From Gymnorhina tibicen (Eukaryota; Chordata; Aves; Passeriformes; Artamidae): DNA of 64,000 bases. The stretch covers positions 508,129-572,128 of the forward strand of contig VXAZ01003272.1 of the NCBI GenBank assembly GCA_013399875.1, written 5' to 3'. A model generated the notes under the pieces. The model ran no database searches and was not told where the DNA came from. It saw nothing but the letters and a program-made list of their open reading frames with translations. The position numbers and the translations under genes were made by a program. Below, piece by piece: positions 58,401 to 64,000 of the stretch (positions within the stretch are counted from its first letter, which is position 1; every line of letters starts with the position of its first letter).

Positions 58401-58455
58401 AGGAAGCCGGCAGCCCTGCGCTTCAGCATGTGCAGGAGACACGCCTCCACCACAC
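37399..58455 (-). CDS. SGSM2: SGSM2 (RUTBC1), RUN and TBC domain Rab GTPase regulator (span of 22 visible coding exons)
   Basis: Twenty-two exons join without a phase error into 1,004 residues plus stop. In order: RUN domain (visible residues about 1-150), Rab-binding PH-like domain (about 185-340), KVFPKLRKR linker, 45-residue cassette, cysteine cluster (about 440-480), TBC domain (about 555 to the end) interrupted by an insert of about 186 residues. The TBC arginine finger IDKDVQR and glutamine finger YVQG are present, so GAP activity is expected. Mammalian SGSM2 binds GTP-RAB9A through the PH-like domain and acts as GAP on RAB32-type GTPases in melanosome and lysosome-related organelle traffic. 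The paralogue SGSM1 is less likely because [20 protein letters not shown], the [19 protein letters not shown] cassette and the position tail to tail with MNT fit SGSM2. The first 40-45 residues lie beyond 64,000; the total would be about 1,049, against 1,051 for the long human isoform. Confidence 0.95.
37778..37945 (-). CDS. SGSM2: SGSM2 exon, TBC C-terminal helices
   Basis: Encodes [40 protein letters not shown] and [15 protein letters not shown]. Donor GTAAGA, acceptor TTCAG. The LLYEDV..VWEV.W motif is the end of TBC subdomain C. Confidence 0.96.
38728..38824 (-). CDS. SGSM2: SGSM2 exon, TBC subdomain C
   Basis: Encodes [32 protein letters not shown] and the first base of glutamate. The [13 protein letters not shown] motif is the TBC signature shared with yeast Gyp proteins. 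Confidence 0.96.
39275..39384 (-). CDS. SGSM2: SGSM2 exon, TBC core
   Basis: Encodes (D)[18 protein letters not shown] then [18 protein letters not shown], ending at CAG before GTGAGT. The residues match mammalian SGSM2 (the paralogue SGSM1 differs at several of them), supporting the assignment. Confidence 0.96.
39848..39930 (-). CDS. SGSM2: SGSM2 exon, TBC glutamine finger
   Basis: Encodes [27 protein letters not shown]. The YVQG motif holds the catalytic glutamine of TBC GAPs, which acts in trans on the Rab nucleotide. Confidence 0.96.
40735..40859 (-). CDS. SGSM2: SGSM2 exon, TBC arginine finger
   Basis: Encodes [28 protein letters not shown], then [13 protein letters not shown]. The IxxDxxR motif (I-D-K-D-V-Q-R) carries the catalytic arginine finger, so both catalytic residues are kept. 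Confidence 0.96.
41548..41922 (-). CDS. SGSM2: SGSM2 exon, acidic insert inside the TBC domain
   Basis: A 375-bp phase-0 exon encoding a low-complexity acidic, Glu/Ser/Pro-rich stretch, with conserved islands [27 protein letters not shown] and GQSGSFEEG. The insert separates the N-terminal TBC helix from the catalytic part. The [18 protein letters not shown] island is nearly unchanged from human while the flanks diverge, so it is a likely short linear or phosphorylation motif. Confidence 0.93.
42273..42455 (-). CDS. SGSM2: SGSM2 exon, TBC insert helix
   Basis: A 183-bp phase-0 exon encoding [20 protein letters not shown], then [20 protein letters not shown], then [21 protein letters not shown]. 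The charged helix and the [20 protein letters not shown] motif are SGSM hallmarks. Confidence 0.95.
42456..44655 (-). other. SGSM2: SGSM2 intron within the TBC insert region
   Basis: A 2.2-kb GT-AG intron. It contains a CACGTG E-box at 42761-42766 and AT-rich sequence near 43,600-44,450. No coding sequence is seen. Confidence 0.85.
44656..44784 (-). CDS. SGSM2: SGSM2 exon, start of TBC domain
   Basis: A 129-bp phase-0 exon encoding [40 protein letters not shown] and MDQ. The [19 protein letters not shown] motif is TBC subdomain A. Confidence 0.96.
45206..45351 (-). CDS. SGSM2: SGSM2 exon before the TBC domain
   Basis: Encodes [40 protein letters not shown] and SKYQKDKK. Third codon positions are strongly GC-rich and the local CpG density is high. 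The donor is AAG before GTCAGT. Confidence 0.95.
45733..45797 (-). CDS. SGSM2: SGSM2 short exon ([12 protein letters not shown])
   Basis: A 65-bp exon encoding [21 protein letters not shown] and the first base of tryptophan. Acceptor CTCCACAG, donor GTAAGTG. Confidence 0.95.
46357..46507 (-). CDS. SGSM2: SGSM2 exon, cysteine-cluster region
   Basis: Encodes [20 protein letters not shown], then [20 protein letters not shown] and PTCCNCIHD plus arginine. Seven cysteines fall within about 40 residues in a C-x5-C-x2-C ... CC-x-C pattern. The human counterpart keeps most of these cysteines. Zinc binding is possible but not established to my knowledge. Confidence 0.94.
46508..49091 (-). other. SGSM2: SGSM2 intron downstream of the cassette exon
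   Basis: A 2.6-kb intron. Near 46,825-46,925 there is an ancient LINE-like fragment, and a long AT-rich stretch follows (47,000-47,900). Reading past the weak cassette donor, the frame stays open to near 48,832, which allows an extended exon form. Confidence 0.8.
46825..46925. mobile_element. Ancient CR1/L3-like LINE fragment
   Basis: The order AGAAGAGATCATCCAGCCCA, then AACCTTCT, then AGGCCTCAGAATTTCA resembles the 3' region of old CR1/L3 LINEs in amniotes. It is short and diverged, so the edges are approximate. Confidence 0.4.
49092..49226 (-). CDS. SGSM2: SGSM2 alternative cassette exon, 45 residues
   Basis: A 135-bp exon in symmetrical phase (enters and leaves after base one of a codon), so it can be skipped without shifting the frame. 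It encodes [40 protein letters not shown] and PNRMK. Including versus skipping it gives the 45-residue difference known between the long and short human SGSM2 isoforms. Its donor, G before GTTTTTATCC, matches U1 poorly, as expected for a regulated exon. The acceptor is TTTGAGCAG. Confidence 0.9.
49227..50583 (-). other. SGSM2: SGSM2 intron upstream of the cassette exon
   Basis: A 1.36-kb intron with a GTAAGTG donor. It may hold the splicing control elements of the cassette. No coding sequence is seen. Confidence 0.85.
50584..50713 (-). CDS. SGSM2: SGSM2 exon, KVFPKLRKR linker
   Basis: Encodes [20 protein letters not shown], then [20 protein letters not shown] and HDN. Basic patch followed by an acidic stretch and the YVFRIIYPG motif. 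This is the constitutive exon before the cassette. Confidence 0.95.
51220..51380 (-). CDS. SGSM2: SGSM2 exon, end of Rab-binding PH-like domain
   Basis: Encodes (Q)[38 protein letters not shown] and [15 protein letters not shown]. Two acceptors are possible (exon start 51380 or 51383). The first gives the same length as human (HQQ-KSGGTLVLV there, [12 protein letters not shown] here). Confidence 0.93.
51756..51823 (-). CDS. SGSM2: SGSM2 exon, Rab-binding PH-like domain (VYWDYALV)
   Basis: A 68-bp exon encoding [22 protein letters not shown] and the first base of the next codon. Acceptor CTTTTAG, donor GTAAGC. Confidence 0.95.
52109..52233 (-). CDS. SGSM2: SGSM2 exon, Rab-binding PH-like domain ([13 protein letters not shown])
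   Basis: Encodes [40 protein letters not shown] and K plus two bases of serine. The PGYLSLHQ and [11 protein letters not shown] strands are the SGSM Rab-binding domain core. Confidence 0.96.
52665..52799 (-). CDS. SGSM2: SGSM2 exon before the Rab-binding domain
   Basis: A 135-bp phase-0 exon encoding [40 protein letters not shown] and [13 protein letters not shown] is a likely basophilic kinase site. Confidence 0.96.
53197..53342 (-). CDS. SGSM2: SGSM2 exon, end of RUN domain
   Basis: Encodes (V)[37 protein letters not shown] and [11 protein letters not shown]. The first third closes the RUN domain. RQDSPSKRP is a conserved basic-serine motif. The donor is GGA before GTAGGT. Confidence 0.96.
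53848..53915 (-). CDS. SGSM2: SGSM2 exon, RUN domain (KYYEKEALL)
   Basis: A 68-bp exon encoding [22 protein letters not shown] and the first base of valine. It matches the RUN core of SGSM proteins. Confidence 0.96.
53916..56334 (-). other. SGSM2: SGSM2 intron in the RUN region
   Basis: A 2.4-kb GT-AG intron, AT-rich, without recognised elements. Confidence 0.85.
56335..56496 (-). CDS. SGSM2: SGSM2 exon, RUN domain middle
   Basis: Encodes [40 protein letters not shown] and [13 protein letters not shown] plus two bases of serine. The first half is a variable linker; [20 protein letters not shown] is the RUN helix block. Confidence 0.96.
56497..58292 (-). other. SGSM2: SGSM2 intron in the RUN region, 5' side
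   Basis: A 1.8-kb intron with donor GTGAGG. The stretch at 57,330-57,500 is AT-rich. No coding sequence is seen. Confidence 0.85.
58293..58455 (-). CDS. SGSM2: SGSM2 exon, RUN domain start (first visible coding exon)
   Basis: Encodes [40 protein letters not shown] and [14 protein letters not shown]. It starts with the last two bases of a codon after acceptor CCCACAG, so at least one coding exon (about 45 residues including the start methionine) lies upstream. [25 protein letters not shown] matches SGSM2 more closely than SGSM1. Confidence 0.95.
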
Positions 58456-61400
58456 CTGTGGGAACGGGGACAGAACGTTGTGGGTCCTGCTGCCTTCAGC
58501 CTCCTGCTCGGCCAGCGCCACCCGCTCACTGCCACCGGCAGGTGTGGGCCAAGAACAGAGCTGGGGGGGCAGACAGACACGCAGACAGACAGACAGGGAC
58601 TCAGAATCAGATGATGGGAGCATGTGCCTAATCTGCAACTACAAGCACCTTGTAAAGTACAGATAATGGCAGTATATAAATGAACTGGAATCTCTCCGAG
58701 TATTTTCACTCCACTTTACACGTGCCACACAGAATCACACTGTAACATGCCCTGATGGCCACCAGTAAAACACTGCACTATGCCAGCCTTGCAAGACTGC
58801 AGCAGAAATCTATCCAGCTCTCATGTAACCTGCTGCAGGGAAGGGAAATGAGAAATACAAATTTAAAAAAACCAAAACAAATCAAAACAAAAAATAAGCC
58901 TTCCTTGTCTATCAGCTCCTAAAGTGAGACTGCAGATGACTCACAGTCAACACTGCCCATACAAAGGGATGAAGGAAAACAGACCAATTCATTCACAGGA
59001 AAGGGAAAAGACCCAGCACTATGTACCAGGTGTGTGCCCAGGGCAGGGCAGCCTTCACAGGGCTCTGAGTGCAGCACGGAGCACGGCTCCCCTGTGCTGG
59101 GTGGCAGCAGGCAGCGCATCGGGCCACGCAGCTCCCCGTGCCACGTTAAATGCTGGTTACGAGTAACAAATGGCACTCCATCTGCTCTGACACACTCTGC
59201 CTCTCGCCCAACACTCGGCGGCTCTTTTTGAGAGAAGGCAGCATTTTGTTGCACTTTACGCCCAACACTGTCAGATGCTGAGCATTTCCTGAAGACTCCT
59301 CTCCTTATTGCACCTGAAGGCTCCAAATCCCGTAACACCTGAAAGCCTGCATCTGAAAAAGACCTGTCCTCACTGCTCAGGCCCTGAAAACTAACCTGAG
59401 TCCCAGGCCAGACTGGGGGGGCACCCAGAAACACCTCCTGCCTGCTGGCCCCCGAGGAGCCCCACCCCAGGAGCAGCCAAAGCCGGACTCCGAGCTGCCG
59501 TACGGCACAACGGGGCAGCGCCCGTGGCCTCAGCTCCGGCACACTCCTGTGTGCTCGGGACACGAGCCCGACGGCATCAGACACAGCCACTGAGCAGCAC
59601 GTCTGACCCTGCTTCCCAGGCTGGTGGCACTTCCAGCCGAAACTACTGCCTCAGAAGCCAACCACCCCCTCATGTACAACAGCCCGTGCACGGCACTGGT
59701 CCCTGGAAGGAGCAGGACGTGCAGGCACATCCCTGCGTGACCCCTCTCAACCATCAGGAACCTCCCCTGCGATCAAAGGACACGGGTGGGTGGCAGAAGC
59801 AGGGGCTGCGGGCTGACGGGAGCAGGAGCCCAGCGCTGACGCCATCTCTGCACCAGGCTGGTTCCGCTCCGAAGGAAAGGAGCATCCGTGCAGGGAAAGC
59901 CGCAGAGCCGCGGGGGCTGGCGCGGCCACAGAGCGGCACGGCGGGGACAGGGAGTGATGACAGCACGGGGATGTTCCTCACAGCACGGTCTAGCTCCTGT
60001 CTAGCAACCATCACAACAGCTCTTAACCCAGCAACTGTTTTGCTCTGTCTTTCAATTAGAAATAAAGAAAAAAGAAAAGCAGCTTTACGGATGCCTGGAG
60101 CAATGCAGCAGTTTGATTCCAAGTCTTAAATGAAGCAACCTGCCTTTAAAAATAACTGCGAAGAAATGCGTTGCTGTTGCTTAGGAAACAGGCTCTCTTC
60201 CCACCTTCACTGCTTCCTTTTATTTCTTTAAAACAATAAAATATTAATGAAACAAATTTAGTGAAAAGCACAGCAGGCAAGGCTTTAATTATTAATAAAT
60301 GCTGTATCTGCCACTAAGGGCAATTTCCCCAGAGACTGTCCCTAGAGCCCCAATATTTAATTATTCCATTGTGACATTTCTCATCACAAGAACTTGGGTA
60401 AGATAAGTCCCCAGCTGCCTGTAACACACGCGTAGGGGTCATTTGCAAGGGGCGAGACACCGGAATTTGCTGCTGGATTGCCTCAAAATGTATTTTCCAC
60501 AGGACATGAGATTAACGCACGTCCAGTTCTATGTGCAAGGCACCCTCGGATTGGGGGACAGGTTACAACTGTGTGACCCCCAGGTCACTTTATCCTGCCT
60601 AAAAACACAACACAAACTATTTTAGGGGTTATAGTACAAGAACCTTTGGGACAGGAAATGGAGTTACACACCCATTTCTAGGAAAATGAACCATTTTTCC
60701 CTTTTTGGAATATGACACTCTAAGAAGACCTAAAAATCGATGATTTAGCTGTTTCTGGAGAAACTGGTAACATCAGAAAGGCATCAATGGGTGGTTTTGT
60801 GTACACACATGCTTTTGGCTACAGGTACACAGGCACACAGGTAAGTAACTACTGCACAGCCCAGTGTGATCCTGAGCCTGCCTCCTGTCACTGTACCTAC
60901 AACAAACACATACAAACCTGACCAGATAAAAAGGCAGCAACTCATCCCACACAGAGCAGAAGAGCAGCTCTGCACTGGGAATAAATCAGCACAGCTCAGG
61001 TAATTCTCTTGTATGGTTCAGTTGACAGCAGCCATCTAAAAATTCATTAACTCCAGACAGTTTTGAGGCACATTCTCTGCAGTATCCACTGCTGAATTTA
61101 ATTAAGTGCAGATATATTATTGATTTACAGTTCAAATAATCATGGTCCCCACCAAGCTTCGGAAAATGTCACTTTTTTATGACTTCACCACAGCTACTTC
61201 TTCCAGGGTCAGGTGAACAAGTTCGGTTTTGTCCTTTTTTGCTTCTATGAAAATTCTGACATGACTTAATGGACTATGAAATGAGAGTTCTGGGGCTGGA
61301 AGGGCGGTGAGCAGAGAAAAGGCGGCCTGTGGAAGGATTATTTATGGGGTGTACTTAACAGATGAGATTTTCCTTAGACAGGAAGAAATACTGCAGCTAA

Positions 61401-64000
61401 ATACCTTGTTTTCATGGAAACTGTGCACAGGGAATTGAATTCATGAGGCTGAAGAAATTAAAAACAAGCGACAAGAGGAGGCTGATAAAGAAGCCATCAG
61501 ATGCTCATGATCTCCAGGCGCTGTTGCTTTACCCAGCTGATGGCAGCCCTGCCCAGTTTGAGAGCCGTTTCACCGCCAGGTTCCAGCCTGCCGTGCCGCC
61601 GGGGCGCGCACGCCGAGCGGGCGAGACGCGGGTGCCCGAGTGCCAGCCGGCAGCAAAGGCTGCAGCGCACGCGTCCGAACGCGCTCCTTTGCCCTCGCTC
61701 ACCTGCGCTCAGCCTGCCCGGGCTGGGCTGTGCCACAGAACATCCTATGTTCGAGAACTCCCTAGAAAATAAAAAAAAAGTATCTAAATGGATAATCCCC
61801 GGTTCTAAAGTGGCTGGGAAACTTCAGGGCTGAAATTGGGTGACTGCTCCTCTTTGAAATCGAGATCGTTAAGCTTCAAGGATCTCAGTAACCTTCGGAA
61901 AACAGAAGTGTTTTCATTAAACACTGTTAAGGGTAAATCAGAATTACTGAAGTTTCTCTAAATACTGAAAATGATCCAATTTGATGGCCCAGGATCAAAG
62001 CAAAATGTTTAGCAGAGTTCTCTAAAAAGCACAAGAGATTTTATTTCACTTCTCAAGCTACACATGCGGTTCAAAAACTGTTCCATTTCACATCAGAGCT
62101 AATATTCACTCTGTTTTTTTCCTCCCCACTACAGCACACCACTCATTAATTTAAGCATCATCTTTGGAGCACAATCAAAAACCCTCTAAATGTGCGTGAA
62201 AAATATTTGCCTCCCCCTCTCTGGTACTGTCTTTGGGCTAATGTGTTTATCAAGTGAGGCAGAATCTCTGCAAACTATTTTTTAAGCATTATTCATCATT
62301 GAAAACGCTTGTTTTCCAAATAGGAGCAGTAATACAGGGAGACTTGTGTTTTGTTTGTGAGAGATCTGCATTTCCATAGCAGATCAACTATATTTTTTTA
62401 AAATATCAATGCCAAGAACTTAAGAAATACATCTCTGTTCCTCAGCTGGTTTTATTTTCCTGTCATGAGCTTTAATCCATGGAGAAACTAATTTAACTAA
62501 TTGTAATTTAGGGCCATGAAGGAAAAAATTTCTGACTCATGATATTTCATTGCTTGGGGATGGCAATTGTGACGTTTGGTGACTCTGGTAATTGCTTGGA
62601 TTTCAGGTCCGGAACGAGAAAAAACAGAACATGAGGTCCAGCATCATGCAGTCATCGGTTCCTAATTAGATATTTTCTTTCAAACACAATTAACTTTGTG
62701 CAAAACGGGATAACAAGTCATCCTAAAACCAGCAAAGAAAACAGCCTCACAACTAAGCCCACTGCTGTGGTTAACTCCGGGGTCTGTTAGCAGTGAGACT
62801 GTAAACCAGCACTGCCGGGCACTCCTGCAGCTCAGACACCAATCCGTCCCGAATGACCCCAGCTATCTCCAGGAATCACCAGCCATATTCATGTTCCAAG
62901 GATTCCTGGTTTTCCACAGCCAGTGTGGATGGAGACTCACCCATGACTTCAGCTGAAGCTCTTTGATTGTGTTCCTACAGACGTGCGAGGCCCTAAAACT
63001 TCAGACCTTACCTGATCTCAGCTATGGATATGGCTCCAGAAAATCCGGCCACACAGGTGCTTTCCTGCTGCCTCCCACCTCCAGAATGAATGGAATACTC
63101 ATCTGCCTTAGGAGGCTGGGAGTAACTGTTCAAGTGTTGGATAGAAAGTCCAGTCTCAGTAAGCGTTGTGCACATTCATTAACGGCAACCCTGTCATACT
63201 CTGGATTGGCTCTAAAATGTGCAGAGGACCCAGGAGCCACTCTGTTTCTCAGAACACGCCAGTCCTTTTGCTGCGAACAGATACTGAGTGGCACAGAACT
63301 ATTCCAAATAACAATTCCCTCTACTTATTTTTGAAGAAGGAAGCACTTTACACTGATGATTATCCAAGCCTAGATGCCCCAGGGCTCCATGAAAGGAAGC
63401 TGACATGGGTGGACACAGGGCCCACACATCAGGTCTCGAGCGTGGAATTACAGCCTGAAGCACAGACATCTCGGAAGCACTTGTGGGTGATAGCTCTCCT
63501 TGCTCTGTTTCTGAGACCAATAAATGCTCACACAGTCCTGATGTACACAGACACTGCAGCAGCTTGAGAGAAGAAGCACCAACATAAGACACAAATGCCA
63601 GCTCAGGAGTGCTTCACAAAAGCAGCCATGGAGTCAGGCTCTGACCTGCCACAGCCTGGCACGAGTCGAGATTGTATTTGAGTCTTGAAGGAAACGCAGG
63701 GAAGCTGAAAGAACTGCTGTCCAGCTTACAGGAGCCCACGAGAGGAACTGTACTGAGAAGGAGTAGCATGATAACACTCACCCACCACCCGGCACATCGT
63801 GCTTGTAGAGCTGGAAGGCACACACAGAGAAACAGGATGGACCCTGCAGAGCTGGCCGGGCACTCACAGCACTGCACGGCTGCTGCATGGATCTGTTTGT
63901 GCACGGACCTCCTCACCCACCCTCCTCTACCACCACGTCCAGAACCACCAAAGGGTTCACAGGCTGCTCGGCTGCTTTCAGACAAGGCTGGACAGGCAGC
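58456..64000 (-). other. SGSM2: SGSM2 upstream intron (to window edge)
   Basis: No sequence for the SGSM2 N-terminus is recognisable here, so this is the 3' part of a long 5' intron. The CpG-rich patch at 61,560-61,720 and the exon-like 61,703-61,761 are the only notable parts. AT-rich, homeobox-core-rich DNA occupies 62,000-62,760. The 201-codon + strand frame at 59,524-60,129 shows no recognisable domain. Confidence 0.7.
61703..61761 (-). other. Exon-like 59-bp segment beside a CpG-rich patch
   Basis: On the - strand a strong pyrimidine tract ending TTTTCTAG is followed after 59 bases by CAG and the donor GTGAGC, then CpG-rich DNA. One frame has no stop. Its length is not a multiple of three, so inclusion between known coding exons would shift the frame. 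It could be a 5' UTR or alternative exon, or a chance pair of splice sites. Confidence 0.25.

Noticed and set aside
37399..58455. Assignment to the paralogue SGSM1
   Set aside because: The C-terminal helix, the 45-residue cassette, the RUN linker and the neighbour MNT all fit SGSM2 better.
59524..60129. 201-codon + strand frame in the SGSM2 5' intron
   Set aside because: GC-rich, Ser/Pro/Gly composition and a competing - strand frame; no homology recognised.
1..64000. tRNA, rRNA, microRNA, endogenous viral or toxin genes
   Set aside because: None was recognised on either strand by reading; a tRNAscan, Infernal or RepeatMasker run was not available.

Overview
The window looks like a piece of a bird chromosome. 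It carries two conserved vertebrate genes pointing at each other, with moderate-size introns, GC-rich CpG blocks and only faint CR1-like retroposon traces. Gene identity rests on translated exons compared with remembered family sequences. The bird assignment is an inference from gene order, intron size and repeat type. No prokaryotic, viral or CRISPR-like content was seen.

Positions 1 to about 34,300 hold MNT on the + strand. MNT is the MAX-binding bHLH-leucine-zipper repressor of the MYC/MAX network. Five coding exons are visible (8763-9285, 11431-11472, 12167-12278, 25880-26072, 27559-28265) and they join in frame for 526 codons including the stop. The first coding exon, with the SIN3-interaction peptide, is not recognisable and probably lies left of the window. 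The stop at 28263-28265 is followed by a 3' UTR with several poly(A) signals. The 13.6-kb intron 4 holds the least explained DNA: a perfect estrogen-response-element palindrome, CpG-rich blocks, two adjacent RFX X-boxes just upstream of an exon-like open segment with a consensus donor, and a third, fully palindromic X-box 1.8 kb further on.

Positions about 35,900 to 64,000 hold SGSM2 (RUTBC1) on the - strand, a RUN-TBC Rab regulator. Twenty-two coding exons from 58455 down to the stop at 37399-37401 join in perfect phase (1,004 residues). The order is RUN domain, Rab-binding PH-like domain, a 45-residue cassette exon, a cysteine cluster, and a TBC domain split by an insert of about 186 residues. 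The TBC arginine and glutamine fingers are both intact. The first 40-45 residues are encoded upstream of 64,000.

The two genes are tail to tail. Between their poly(A) signals lies a short gap with a strong G-quadruplex-like run. The two proteins have unrelated jobs (nuclear transcription repression; Rab GTPase regulation on endosome and lysosome-related membranes). The MNT-SGSM2 neighbourhood matches the conserved order known from human 17p13.3. A 448-bp minisatellite with a 202-bp higher-order period lies in MNT intron 1.
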